A stretch of 64,000 nt of DNA from Okeania sp. SIO2B3 (GCF_010672525.1 NZ_JAAHGH010000018.1:1-64000); one strand, 5' to 3'; positions 28,072 through 37,061 are shown, numbered from the stretch's first letter. The notes: generated by a model from the sequence alone, not told the origin. Numbers and translations are program-made.

Positions 28072-28887
28072 ATGCAAACAACAATTCCTACTCTTCTAGC
28101 TCTTGACTTTGATGGCGTTTTATGCAACGGACTGGTTGAATATTTTCAAACGGCCTGGCGCACCTACTGTCAAATTTGGCAACCATCAGAGCAAATACCA
28201 AATAATGATTTGGCAGAAAAATTTTATCGATTACGTCCGGTAATTGAAATTGGCTGGGAAATGCCTGTTTTGATTCGGGCTTTAATATTAGGTATTGAAG
28301 AAGAAAAAATTTTACAGGAATGGCAAGCGATCGCTACAAAGATTGTGACTGAAGAGAATAAAAATCCAAGGGAAATTGGTAGTTGTCTGGATAATACTAG
28401 AGATGAATGGATAGCGAAAGATTTAGAAGGATGGTTATCTTTACATGAGTTTTATCCAGGAGTAGTGGAAAAGTTAAAGCAGTTGATGGTATCAGAGGTT
28501 AAACCAGTTATTGTGACAACTAAAGAGGGGCGGTTTGTACGATCGCTTCTGCAAAAAGAAGGTGTGAATTTACCTGAAACGGATATTATTGGCAAAGAAT
28601 GTAAACGTCCTAAATATGAAACTCTGAGAATGTTATTAGCAGCATCAGGAGCAGGAACAATTATTTGGTTTGTTGAAGATAGATTAAAAACTTTACTATC
28701 TGTACAAAAACAATCAGATTTAAAAGAAGTAGAATTATTTTTAGCAGACTGGGGTTACAATACTCAGAAAGAACGAGATTCTGTAACTCAATACCCACCT
28801 ACTTATTTATTATCTTCTACTCAGTTTTGCCAGGATTTTTCCACATGGAAAGAAGGAAGAAGGAAGAGGGAAGAAGGAAGAAATTAA
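28072..28887 (+). CDS. HAD-superfamily hydrolase with repeat-extended tail
   Basis: 271 aa. HAD motif I LALDFDGVLCNG, motif II Thr in PVIVTTKEGRF, a Lys region in GKECKRPKYETL and motif IV IIWFVEDRLKTL are all present. It is therefore a likely Asp-dependent phosphatase of the phosphoglycolate-phosphatase-like class; the substrate is unknown. The last ~12 residues ([13 protein letters not shown]) are encoded by a GGAAGAAGGAAGA purine repeat that continues far downstream. The true original end is probably near TQFCQDFSTWK, a sequence that recurs in decayed form at 29216-29250. Confidence 0.87.
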   Translation: MQTTIPTLLALDFDGVLCNGLVEYFQTAWRTYCQIWQPSEQIPNNDLAEKFYRLRPVIEIGWEMPVLIRALILGIEEEKILQEWQAIATKIVTEENKNPREIGSCLDNTRDEWIAKDLEGWLSLHEFYPGVVEKLKQLMVSEVKPVIVTTKEGRFVRSLLQKEGVNLPETDIIGKECKRPKYETLRMLLAASGAGTIIWFVEDRLKTLLSVQKQSDLKEVELFLADWGYNTQKERDSVTQYPPTYLLSSTQFCQDFSTWKEGRRKREEGRN

Positions 28888-29290
28888 GAAGGAAGAGAAA
28901 AACCCCATGGAAAGAAGGAAGAAGGAAGACAGAAGAGGGAAGAAGGAAGGAAGAGGAAGACACCTTGAAGGTTAGGAAAAAACTTAAATTTGAGAAATAG
29001 TATTATCCTGCAAGGAAGAAGGAAGAAGGAAGAAGTTAAGAAGGAAGAGAAAAACCCCATGGAAGGAAGGAAGAGGAAGACCCCTTGAAGGTTAGGAAAA
29101 AACTTAAATTTGAGAAATAGTATTATCCTGCAAGGAAGAAGGAAGAAGGAGGAAAGAAGAAGGAAGAGGAAGACCACTTAAAGGTTAAGAAAAAACTTAA
29201 ATTTGAATAGTATTATCCTGCTCAGTTTTGTCAGAATTTTCTACATGGAAAGTTTGAGAAAGGAAGAGGAATACTGCTTGAAGGTTAGGA
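28855..29290. repeat. Purine-rich tandem array with 120-bp period
   Basis: Units contain GGAAGAAGGAAGA runs, CACCTTGAAGGTTAGG and AAAAAACTTAAATTTGAGAAATAG. ATTATCCTGCAAGGAAG occurs at 29002 and exactly 120 bases later at 29122, with a third degenerate unit to 29220. A decayed copy of the upstream gene's 3' end (CTCAGTTTTG.CAG..TTTT..ACATGGAAAG) closes the array at 29221-29250. Confidence 0.8.
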
Positions 29291-29296
29291 AAAAAC

Positions 29297-29514
29297 TTAC
29301 CGAAGAATTAATAATTAAATAATTTAGGTTGAAAGCCTCCTCCTTTCAAGGGGAAAAAAATAAATTTTTTCCTTTTAGTCAATCCTCCCCCTAAAAGGGA
29401 TAGGTAATTATCCATTAATGAAAGCAAATTCCACTTTGGTCAGGTAAACTAATCGCGGGCAAGATGCCCGCACTACAAAAATTTGATTGTCAATATCTGT
29501 ATTTCATATACTTG
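29297..29514. repeat. AT-satellite block and GCGGGCAAGATGCCCGC element
   Basis: 29297-29420 is a relative of the 18483 block. It is followed by an element with the palindrome GCGGGCAAGATGCCCGC (29455-29471), bounded by GCAAATTCCACTTTGG and ACTTGGAATATGCTGT. Related palindromes are at 38166, 59692 (inverted) and 63586. Confidence 0.6.
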
Positions 29515-29667
29515 GAATATGCTGTAAATTTGAGAAATAGTATAACAATCCTAAATTAGACATTTCCAATAATAAAAAATCAAATCAATTATCCCACTCT
29601 TATTTATCAATTTTTTCTCTCTGCTCCCTAATTCCTCTATTCTGGAGATATATTGATAACTTACTAA

Positions 29668-30167
29668 CTAAAATGAACAAGTTATTAAATTTTAATACCA
29701 GCTTGAAAAAAGAATGCTACAAAAAGCGGTATCTCGTTCGAAGATACTTAAAAAGAGCTTATGCAATTCATTTTAGAAGCTATATCTATAATATTTTTGC
29801 CGAAAAATTGTGATCTAAAGCCTCCAATTTTAAGGGGATAAAAAAGAGAATATTACAGATTTAAAGCCTCCTTATTGCAGATGTACTGTTAACGTAGTTT
29901 CGACATTAGGAAGCTAACTGATAACTGAAATGAACAAATTATTAAATTTTAATACCAGCTTGAAAAAAGAATGCGACAAAAAGCTGTATCTTGTCAGATT
30001 ATTTTAGATAGCTATATTGCTATATCTATTATTTTTACCTTTTTTTCTTCCATGTCACTATTGATTCTTTCCTTCTTTCTTCCCTCTTCCCTTTTCCTTC
30101 TTCCTTCTTCCTTCTTACTTCTTCCTTATTAATTACTTAAATCTCTAAAAATTAGGAAATAAAAACT
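29668..30167. repeat. Two direct copies of an ~75-bp segment
   Basis: AATGAACAAGTTATTAAATTTTAATACCAGCTTGAAAAAAGAATGC occurs from about 29670 and again from about 29927 with few changes; the second halves then diverge. Each contains a TAATACCAGCTTGAAAAAAG end of the TTA/TAA group. A pyrimidine run CTTCCTTCTTCC (30060-30128) leads up to the next gene. Confidence 0.6.
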
Positions 30168-31382
30168 ATGCTAGACCTAACAAAACTAGCGAAACAAATG
30201 CAAGGGATGAGCCAACATCTCACAGCAGAAGCAATAGCAGCACAAAACAGATTAGAAATAGCTCAACAATTACTAGAAGAAGCAAAAACTGAACAAGAAG
30301 AATTATTAGAGTTAGAAGAAAGTTGGAGCGATCGCATACTTTTTAATCCGGCTATTCCTATAGAATTTTTAGATACTTATCCTCTAATTAATCCTCCTCC
30401 AAAAAATCATACGGTATTTGCTACAGATGGTTCTCAAATAGCACCAAGTCACCATGAAATTGCTTATTGTTATTTACTAAATATTGGGCGAGTCATGTTG
30501 AATTATGGTGAAAGTATTTATCCACTTTTAGATAGTATTCCAGAAATTTTTTATCAGGCAGATGACCTTTATATTTCTCGACAATGGGGAATTAAAACTG
30601 AAGAATGGATGGGTTATCGACGGACTATTTCTGAAGCTTTGGTTTTGGCAGATTTGGGTTGTGAATGGAGGGAAAATAATCCCGATAATTTAGATTCCCC
30701 AATATTAGCAATGGTTGATGGTTCTCTGATTTATTGGTTCTTAGAATCTTTGCCTTCTGAAGCACGGGATAGAATTTTAAATCCGATTTTAGACGCTTGG
30801 AATAAATTAAAGTTAGCGGGTATTCCTTTGATTGGTTATTTGAGTGCTTCTCGCAGTAGTGAAAGTTTATCTTTTTTACGTTTAAAGGCTTGTATTTATG
30901 ATGAACCTGACTGTGTTAGTAATTGTCCGAATGTTGGTTTAGGAGGATTTGGTTTTACCGAAAAAGCTCCTTGTCAGTCATTTGAACCTTTGCGAGATGT
31001 GGTATTTTGGGGTTCGATATTGCAACCTGGGCAAAGAAGTCCTTTATGGCAATCTTCCGCTAGAATTTTGGATTTATATGGAGATAATATTATCTATTTT
31101 TGTTATGTGAATGTTGGTACGGAAGTTGCCAGAATTGATATGCCAGAATGGGTGGCTGAAGATGAAGAAATGTTGGAATTAGTGTTAGGAATGATGTTAG
31201 CTCAAGTGCAAAAAGGTTATGGTTATCCGGTGGTATTGGCAGAAGCTCATAATCAGGCAGTGGTTAGAGGAGGCGATCGAGCGAGTTTCTTTGCTTTATT
31301 GGAACAGGAAATGATTAAAGCTGGTTTGAAAAATGTGGGAACTTCTTATAAGGAGACTAGGAAGCGGGGGAGTATTGCTTGA
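30168..31382 (+). CDS. nurA: NurA-domain nuclease
   Basis: 404 aa. The N-terminal ~60 residues form a charged helix (QNRLEIAQQLLEEAKTEQEELLELEESW). The NurA nuclease domain follows: FATDGSQIAPSHHE (first metal-binding Asp), ILAMVDGSLIYWFLES (second Asp), a GYLSASRSSE helix, RIDMPEWVAED and PVVLAEAHNQAVVRGGDRASF near the C-terminus. NurA is a 5'-3' exonuclease/endonuclease that in archaea works with the HerA translocase in end resection; cyanobacterial homologues are common. There is no HerA gene in the window. No signal peptide, so it acts in the cytoplasm on DNA. Confidence 0.9.
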   Translation: MLDLTKLAKQMQGMSQHLTAEAIAAQNRLEIAQQLLEEAKTEQEELLELEESWSDRILFNPAIPIEFLDTYPLINPPPKNHTVFATDGSQIAPSHHEIAYCYLLNIGRVMLNYGESIYPLLDSIPEIFYQADDLYISRQWGIKTEEWMGYRRTISEALVLADLGCEWRENNPDNLDSPILAMVDGSLIYWFLESLPSEARDRILNPILDAWNKLKLAGIPLIGYLSASRSSESLSFLRLKACIYDEPDCVSNCPNVGLGGFGFTEKAPCQSFEPLRDVVFWGSILQPGQRSPLWQSSARILDLYGDNIIYFCYVNVGTEVARIDMPEWVAEDEEMLELVLGMMLAQVQKGYGYPVVLAEAHNQAVVRGGDRASFFALLEQEMIKAGLKNVGTSYKETRKRGSIA

Positions 31383-31401
31383 TGAAGTTAAACTGCAATT
31401 T

Positions 31402-31483
31402 GCCCCCCTAGCCCCCCAAGTTTGGGGGGAACAAGAGTCAATTTGCTTCTCAAAGTCCCCCAATTTTGGGGGATTTAGGGGGC
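31402..31483. repeat. GCCCCCCTAGCCCCC-type inverted repeat element
   Basis: Left arm GCCCCCCTAGCCCCCCAAG, right arm CCCCCAATTTTGGGGG ATTTAGGGGGC. Each arm also forms its own hairpin. It is a dispersed element type familiar from many cyanobacterial intergenic regions. It lies 20 bases after nurA and could act as a terminator-like structure. Confidence 0.7.
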
Positions 31484-31670
31484 GTGGATGTAGCTAACCC
31501 ACTTAATTGAAGTTAAAAGTCAAAAGTCAAAAGTCAAAAGTAAGACTTGATAGTAGGTTGGGTTGAGGTAACGTTAGCGGAGCTTATCCGTAGGATAAAC
31601 CCAACAAAACCCAACAAAAGTTTTTTAGTATGAATTTTAACTGTTCTGGATGAAAAATGAGAGTAATGAA

Positions 31671-32318
31671 GCGATCGCTCCTTGACAACTAGAAAAAGTT
31701 GTTTTATTTTCAAAGTAGATAAGTATTATGGGAAAATAGTGGCTCTTTTTTTAGAGCAAAGACCTTTTCAATTTTGTCTATAATTTGAGGATTCGTATCA
31801 AGTCTCATTAAATTAGTACTGATAACTGATAACTGATAACTGATAACTGAAAAAGCGATCGCTCCTTGACAACTAGAAAAAGTTGTTTTATTTTCAAAGT
31901 AGATAAGTATTATGGGAAAATAGTGGCTCTTTTTTTAGAGCAAAGACCTTTTCAATTTTGTCTATAATTTGAGGATTCGTATCAAGTCTCATTAAATTAG
32001 TACTGATAACTGATAACTGATAACTGAAAAAGCGATCGCTCCTTGACAACTAGAAAAAATTGTTTTATTTTCAAAGTAGATAAGTATTATGGGAAAATAG
32101 TGGCTCTTTTTTTAGAGCAAAGACCTTTTCAATTTTGTCTATAATTTGAGGATTCGTATCAAGTCTCATTAAATTAGTACTGATAACTGATAACTGATAA
32201 CTGAAAAAGCGATCGCTCCTTGACAACTAGAAAAAATTGTTTTATTTTCAAAGTAGATAAGTATTATGGGAAAATAGTGGCTCTTTTTTTAGAGCAATGA
32301 CCTTTTCAATTTCCTCAA
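31671..32318. repeat. Tandem array: 3.6 copies of a 177/184-bp unit
   Basis: Units start at the HIP1 octamer at 31671, 31855, 32032 and 32209. The first is 184 bases and the others 177; the difference is exactly one TGATAAC heptad in the tract closing each unit. Each unit has a GACAACTAGAAAAAGTTGTTTTATTTT hairpin and a GGCTCTTTTTTTAGAGC hairpin. Copies 3 and 4 share a G-to-A change in the first hairpin. No reading frame is conserved. It lies between nurA and the protease gene. Confidence 0.92.
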
Positions 32319-32401
32319 TGGGAAGGGAAAGCCTATCATTGAAGTTGTAAGTAATAATGAAGAAAAATTAGACTCTCAAACTTCTGAACCCTGAATCATA
32401 G

Positions 32402-33886
32402 ATGAAATCTCTACCCCGCATCCTTGGTCTAGCTTTCCTAGCACTAATCCTGACATTAACTCTGGCAAATTGTTCTTTATCCTCACAACAAATATATTCT
32501 CGACTCAAGCCTAGTATTGTCAAATTATCTTATAGAAATCAACCCGGACATGGGACTGGTTTTTTCGTGCCTGGAGAAAAGGGAGTCTGTACAGTATTAA
32601 CGGCAGCTCATGTTGTGGAAAAAGAAGGGGAAAGATTATTACAGACTAATCAAGATGGGAAATTCTGGCCTGTTGCCGAAGTAGAAATATTTCCTAGTGA
32701 TATAGATTTGGCTTTGGTCACTTTTCGCCCAGAGGGAGGAAAATGTAATTATCCGGCGCTGAAAATAGGTAATTCTGAAAGTCTGAAAACTGGTAGTTCT
32801 ATTTATATTTCTGGTTTTCCTAAGAGGGGTGGGAGGTCAGTATATCAGTCTGTTTCTGGTGAAATTTCGGGTTCGGGTAAGTTGGGTGAGGGTTATGAGG
32901 TTTCTTATGATGCTTTGACTGTGGGTGGGATGAGTGGATCGCCTGTTGTGGATGAAAAGGGTGAGGTTGTGGCTGTACATGGAAGAAGTGATTTTGAAGT
33001 TGTGGAAAGTTTTTCTTCTCTACAGGGGAGTTTGTCTGAGTCACAACGGCAGACTTTCGAGCAAGCTGTGGAAAGGGTGGAGACTGGTTTGCAACTGACT
33101 TTTTCTTGGGGTATTCCTATTCATTTCTTTCAGGAGTATCAGCAGGAGAAGGATCGGAAAAGGGCGATCGCTCTTGGCAGAGAAAGAGAGAAGGTAAAAT
33201 TACAAGGAGAGCTGGAGAAGAAGCAGCAGAAACTTGAAGAGGCTGAACGACGGGTGCGAGAGTTAAGGCAGGAAGTTGAGCAGGGAGAAGAAAAGCTGAA
33301 GGTTGAACAAGAAGAGCTGGTACAAAATCAAAATCCTATATTTCCTAGTCTGGGCGATCGACTCTTGTGTCGCCGTCCCCGCAAATTGTGGTGGCAGCAG
33401 AATAGGGAGCAGAATAGGGTACAAAATCAGGAATGGTTTAAAAAGTTTAAGGCTTGGGCTACACGTCCTCTGCCTTCTGAGGTAGAAGATCTTCCCTTTG
33501 AAGAGCGCTTTCTTGTAGTTAATTATTTTTTGTTTCGTATGGCTGTATATTTTGTTTTTTGGGTTTTTTATTGGATTTTTCTGGTTGTTGGTTGGATTTT
33601 ATTAGGCTTGATGGGTTTGACACTTTTAATAGGTTGTGTATGTTTGGGTATAGGAGTTTATAGGTTGTGTCTTTGGGTTTATAACGATGGTGGGCTTAGA
33701 GAGTGGTTGAAGAAAAGACTGGAAGAATTGAAGACAAGATGGAAAAAATTGAGAAATAATCCATGGGAAGAACTTAGAAATAATTGGAGCGAATTTTGGT
33801 TTTATTGGTTCATTGTGATATTTTTTACTATTTATTTCCCAGTAATGGGTATCATAACTTATAGGAATGTATGTTGGATACAATAA
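32402..33886 (+). CDS. Trypsin-like serine protease lipoprotein with coiled coil and C-terminal membrane segments
   Basis: 494 aa. The lipoprotein signal ends in LTLTLANC (Cys24). A chymotrypsin-like domain spans about 35-215 with the catalytic His in LTAAHVV, Asp in PSDIDLALVTF and Ser in VGGMSGSPVVDEKG. A long charged coiled coil (about 255-310: LEKKQQKLEEAERRVRELRQEVEQGEEKLKVEQEEL) follows, then several hydrophobic helices (about 375-425 and 465-490). Lipid anchoring at one end and membrane helices at the other suggest a membrane-bound regulatory protease. Substrate is unknown. A COP23-domain gene lies 2.3 kb downstream beyond the toxin-antitoxin modules; such proteases and COP23 proteins are often neighbours in cyanobacteria. 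Confidence 0.88.
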   Translation: MKSLPRILGLAFLALILTLTLANCSLSSQQIYSRLKPSIVKLSYRNQPGHGTGFFVPGEKGVCTVLTAAHVVEKEGERLLQTNQDGKFWPVAEVEIFPSDIDLALVTFRPEGGKCNYPALKIGNSESLKTGSSIYISGFPKRGGRSVYQSVSGEISGSGKLGEGYEVSYDALTVGGMSGSPVVDEKGEVVAVHGRSDFEVVESFSSLQGSLSESQRQTFEQAVERVETGLQLTFSWGIPIHFFQEYQQEKDRKRAIALGREREKVKLQGELEKKQQKLEEAERRVRELRQEVEQGEEKLKVEQEELVQNQNPIFPSLGDRLLCRRPRKLWWQQNREQNRVQNQEWFKKFKAWATRPLPSEVEDLPFEERFLVVNYFLFRMAVYFVFWVFYWIFLVVGWILLGLMGLTLLIGCVCLGIGVYRLCLWVYNDGGLREWLKKRLEELKTRWKKLRNNPWEELRNNWSEFWFYWFIVIFFTIYFPVMGIITYRNVCWIQ

Positions 33887-34062
33887 CACTAACATCGAAA
33901 TGTTTCAGCCACCAATAGAAAAAAAGTTAAAAGTTACCAGAAGCAAATTTGATAATTTTACTTGATTCGAGAATTTCGATACTTGACACCTAGTTCAATT
34001 ATCAGTTTTTAATAACCAATTTATCTCAGACACATCATTACCGTCAAAGTGTAACTTACCAT

Positions 34063-34152
34063 CAGATTATCTACCATCCAACAAAAAGTGCATGAGGGCA
34101 AAATTTCTTGTTTCCCCAAAATTGAAAAAAGGAAACTGTCACACATCCTACG
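34063..34152. repeat. Direct repeat A, left copy (90 bp)
   Basis: Begins CAGATTATCTACCATCC. It is about 85% identical by eye to 35516-35605 in the same orientation, and the pair brackets two toxin-antitoxin modules. Its second half has inverted arms (GTGCATGAGGGC and CTGTCACACA), so it may be a small mobile hairpin element. Confidence 0.8.
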
Positions 34153-34276
34153 ATTTTCTACGTTAAAATAAACAACATTAAGTTATCAATAATATAAGAG
34201 GTAAAAATTGAATTGGGAAATACATGAAGCAGAACAAAATTTATCAGACCTGAAATAACCAACCCAAAAACCACAA
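34153..34276. other. Upstream region of antitoxin
   Basis: Short AT-rich leader of the module starting at 34277. No clear operator was identified. Confidence 0.3.
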
Positions 34277-34495
34277 ATGATTTATCAACAAGAAAAACTT
34301 GTAGCAGCTATTATCGATCCCCAAACATTTCAGGAATTTTTAGCATGGCAAAAACAACATCAAAAACCTTCCTTAGCAGATACCTTTGGAGAGTTACGCA
34401 ATTTGTGTACTGAAGCAGATTATGTACTAGAAATTCCTACTCGCCAAAATAGACCAAATCCTTTTAGTGACGATTTTGAAAATGTTTCTCCTTGA
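34277..34495 (+). CDS. Antitoxin of a VapBC-like pair
   Basis: 72 aa, acidic overall. The N-terminal MIYQQEKLVAAIIDPQTFQEFLAW and the following charged helix match small cyanobacterial antitoxins of Phd/VapB type encoded directly before PIN toxins. Its stop codon overlaps the start of a PIN-domain toxin frame at 34482, the usual antitoxin-toxin coupling. The toxin is dead, so this antitoxin may be an orphan that still represses its promoter. Confidence 0.7.
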   Translation: MIYQQEKLVAAIIDPQTFQEFLAWQKQHQKPSLADTFGELRNLCTEADYVLEIPTRQNRPNPFSDDFENVSP

Positions 34496-34880
34496 TACAA
34501 ATATTATTAGTGAATTAGCATGAACAAAACCTAATCCAAATGTATTAAATTGGGCAGCAAAAGTATCAGAAATATCTGTTAGTGTCATCAAAGTTGAGGA
34601 AATATTCTATGGCTTAAGTTGGAAACCAAACCCTCAAATTCAAGAATGGTTTGAGAGTTTTTTTGAGTCTAACTGTAAGATTTGTCCAGTTACTAGAAAC
34701 ATCGCCAAATTATCTGGATAATTGAGAGGTAAATTCCAATCTCAAGGTCAGACACGCTCTCAAGCAGATATGATAATAGCTGCTACTGCTCAAATTCATA
34801 AACTAACTTTAGTCACTCGCAATACACGAGATTTTGAAGGTTGTGGAGTTTTACTTCTCAATCCTTTCCAAGATAAATAA
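34482..34880 (+). pseudogene. PIN-domain toxin (VapC-like), two in-frame stops
   Basis: The frame reads MFLLDTNIISELA, TGA, TKPNPNVLNWAAKVSEISVSVIKVEEIFYGL..., TAA after AKLSG, then LRGKFQSQGQTRSQADMIIAATAQIHKLTLVTRNTRDFEGCGVLLLNPF. First Asp (LLDTN), Glu (VEEI), Asp (SQADMIIAATA) and the TRNTRDF motif of VapC are all recognisable. The frame is otherwise intact over 133 codons, so the two nonsense changes are recent. A VapC would be a tRNA/rRNA-cutting ribonuclease. Confidence 0.88.
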
Positions 34881-34914
34881 CATTAAATTATCAATCAAAA
34901 TATCAACAATATAT

Positions 34915-35169
34915 ATGTCAATTACAATTAACTTAACTCCAGAATTAGAAGCACGACTCCAGGAAAAAGCAACTCAACAAGGACAAGATATTTCCCTAGT
35001 TGTCAGTGAATTACTTGCCAGAGTTTTAGACTGGGAAACTGCCGATACCGCAGAAGCTGTTAAAGCTATTCAGCAAGGGTTAGATGATTTTGAAAATGGT
35101 CGATTTCGTTCCTTTGATGAATTTGCTGAAGCACAACGTCGTAAATATAATTTACCAGCGACAGAATGA
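34915..35169 (+). CDS. ParD-like antitoxin
   Basis: 84 aa from the ATG at 34915. N-terminal ribbon-helix-helix-like MSITINLTPELEARLQEKATQQGQDISLVVSELLARVL, then an acidic tail (EAVKAIQQGLDDFENGRFRSFDEFAEAQRRKYNL) that would bind the toxin. The stop overlaps the toxin start by four bases (ATGA), showing translational coupling with the gene at 35166. Confidence 0.87.
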   Translation: MSITINLTPELEARLQEKATQQGQDISLVVSELLARVLDWETADTAEAVKAIQQGLDDFENGRFRSFDEFAEAQRRKYNLPATE

Positions 35170-35507
35170 AATATCAAATAGAAATTTCCAGCGTTGCAGA
35201 AGCAGAAGCAGATAAAGCATTTCAATGGTTGTGTCAAGTTACGTCAATTGAAACAGCAAGACATTGGTATCAAAAGCTGTTAAAAACTATTGAATCTTTA
35301 TCAGAAATGCCTAAACGTTGTCCTTTAGCACGGGAAAACGACTACTTCAGTCAAGAAATTCGGCAACTTCTCTACGGTAGGGGACGTAATTCATATCGAG
35401 TTATTTTCACTATTGTAGAAGGTAAAGAACTTTCTATAGTTCGGGTTCTTCATATTCGCCATGCAGCACAACAAACAATTGGTAAGGATCGAGATAAATC
35501 TGAGTAA
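35166..35507 (+). CDS. RelE/ParE-family toxin
   Basis: 113 aa, normal length. The RelE/ParE fold is shown by MKYQIEISSVAEAEADKAFQWL...ARHWYQKLLKTIESLSEMPKRCPLARE, IRQLLYGRGRNSYRVIFTI and the C-terminal LSIVRVLHIRHAAQQ. It would inhibit translation (RelE) or DNA gyrase (ParE); the subfamily cannot be told from these motifs alone. It overlaps its antitoxin gene by four bases. It appears intact and is probably the only fully functional pair of the left half of the island. Confidence 0.9.
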   Translation: MKYQIEISSVAEAEADKAFQWLCQVTSIETARHWYQKLLKTIESLSEMPKRCPLARENDYFSQEIRQLLYGRGRNSYRVIFTIVEGKELSIVRVLHIRHAAQQTIGKDRDKSE

Positions 35508-35515
35508 ATGTACAG

Positions 35516-35605
35516 CAGATTATCTACCATCCCAAAAAAGGTGCGTGACAGCAAAAAATCTTGAGTTTCCCTAAAATTGAAAAAAGGATACCGTCACACA
35601 CCCTA
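35516..35605. repeat. Direct repeat A, right copy (90 bp)
   Basis: Begins CAGATTATCTACCATCC eight bases after the toxin stop. Its arms GGTGCGTGACAG and CCGTCACACACC are inverted repeats. It pairs with 34063-34152. Confidence 0.8.
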
Positions 35606-35625
35606 CTATTACTACTAAAACCCTT

Positions 35626-36234
35626 TTACCTTCCTGCCAACCGATCTTCCTTCGCCAAAAAAGGTTGTAAATAAACCACAGGCGACTCTTTAGAAAAATT
35701 AGAATTTGCCGATTTTCCTTCACTATTCTGATCAAATGTTTCACTGCTTCGTAACGCTTCAGTCATTTCTCGCAACGCGTTGTAACCATCAACTCCCACA
35801 TCCAAAGTCAACAACAACGGACAACCATCACCACTTAGTTCGGTTTTCGCACAAATAACTTCTTGCTTTGGAGTATTAGGATCTTGGCGATATTCTAGGG
35901 AAATTATACCATCCTTGCGATAATTTTCTAACCGCTTCTCTATTTCTCCGCATCGTTCAGCAGGGTCCCAATCTTCCCCCATAGATTTCACAATACCTAA
36001 CCAGGGTTGTTTAGCTTTATTATCGTCATACATCACCGTCCAAACATCTTTTTTTCTTTTTTCATCTGGTTGTAACTGGCAGGAAAAGCGGTCTGTTTTT
36101 TTCACCAAAAAACGTGGCCAACCTTGCAAAAAAGCAATTCTTAAACTTACCGCACTCATTAACAGTCCAATTATGGGAATTAGCACAATTAATACGAATT
36201 TTTGTATTCCTGCGATTTTTTCATTCTCTTCCAC
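35626..36234 (-). CDS. COP23-domain protein with N-terminal membrane anchor
   Basis: 202 aa. A single membrane segment lies at about 12-35 (FVLIVLIPIIGLLMSAVSLRIAFL), then a COP23 (circadian oscillating polypeptide) domain: RFSCQLQPDEK, WTVMYDDNKAKQPWLGIVKSMG, WDPAERCGEIEKRLENYRKDG, VICAKTELSGDGCPLLLTLDVGVDG and ALREMTEALR. Two Cys pairs probably form disulfides outside the cytoplasm. COP23 proteins were first seen as rhythmically expressed in a cyanobacterium; the function is unknown. It is the only minus-strand gene between two toxin-antitoxin blocks. Confidence 0.85.
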   Translation of the reverse strand: MEENEKIAGIQKFVLIVLIPIIGLLMSAVSLRIAFLQGWPRFLVKKTDRFSCQLQPDEKRKKDVWTVMYDDNKAKQPWLGIVKSMGEDWDPAERCGEIEKRLENYRKDGIISLEYRQDPNTPKQEVICAKTELSGDGCPLLLTLDVGVDGYNALREMTEALRSSETFDQNSEGKSANSNFSKESPVVYLQPFLAKEDRLAGR

Positions 36235-36465
36235 AAGTTTCTCCTCACCTATATATAGATATAGTTATGAATATTTTTTGAGGGTCTCAAAACAAACCCC
36301 CCAATGTTTTATCCAATTTTCTGTGAGGAATTTTCGGAAAAGTTGAGCCATTTCAGGCATCAGTTTTTCCCCATTCCCAAGGAGAGTGTGACGCACCATA
36401 AATTATCTATAATCGTCTTTTTTTTCAACAGGAGAAGTTATGAAGCGATAATTGGGCTACTGGAC

Positions 36466-36552
36466 ATAGAGTATATATGAGCGCACCTTTCCCACTATAC
36501 AAATAGTAGCACAAATAAATTTTAAATCAACCCTTTGCTGAAATTTTTTTCT
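36466..36552. repeat. Direct repeat B, left copy (87 bp)
   Basis: ATAGAGTATATATGAGCGCACC...CAACCCTTTGCTGAAATTTTTTTC. It repeats in the same orientation at 38013-38098 and brackets the DUF3368/UPF0175 block. Confidence 0.8.
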
Positions 36553-36611
36553 GGCAAATATTCATTGAAGCGATCGCCTTTTTTCAGTTATCAGTTATCA
36601 GTTTTCCCAGA

Positions 36612-37061
36612 TTAACTTTCGTCTACTAAAATTAATGCTTCTGTTTTCAGAGATTGACTTAAATAAAAACCATTGCTTTCTAATGCTTCTAAAATAGAAG
36701 CATGGTAAGGTAATCCTAACTGCCTAGCTTTCACTAAAACTCCCACCGTTCCGATTATTTTAATCCCTAATCTTTTCGCTGTATTTCTTGCTTGTTTATC
36801 ATCAACAATTAAACGATAACCTAACTCATAAGCTAAAGTAATAGCTTCTGCTTCTCCATCATCAACCACTAACTTTAAAGAATTAACCATCCCTATATTT
36901 TGGGTACTTTTAACAATCAACCAAGAAAAATAAATACCAAACTCTTTTTGAACCTCTGGCGGAATTATCACCTGAGAAAACATATGCGGTAATAAATCTA
37001 TTTTACCAATTCTTTCTAACCCGATTAAGCAGGTACTATCAGCAATAATTAAATCAGTCAT
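36612..37061 (-). CDS. DUF3368 (PIN-like) toxin
   Basis: 149 aa. PIN-like fold with IIADSTCLIGLERIGKI (Asp), DDGEAEAITLAYELGYRLIVDDKQARNTAKRLGIKIIGTVGVL (Glu, then the Asp pair) and a helix-rich end. This is the DUF3368 class of putative ribonuclease toxins. The start overlaps the stop of the UPF0175 antitoxin gene by four bases, as expected for this pair. The acidic residues are intact. Confidence 0.88.
   Translation of the reverse strand: MTDLIIADSTCLIGLERIGKIDLLPHMFSQVIIPPEVQKEFGIYFSWLIVKSTQNIGMVNSLKLVVDDGEAEAITLAYELGYRLIVDDKQARNTAKRLGIKIIGTVGVLVKARQLGLPYHASILEALESNGFYLSQSLKTEALILVDES

Noticed and set aside
31671..32318. CRISPR array
   Set aside because: Units are 177-184 bases and nearly identical throughout, with no unique spacers.
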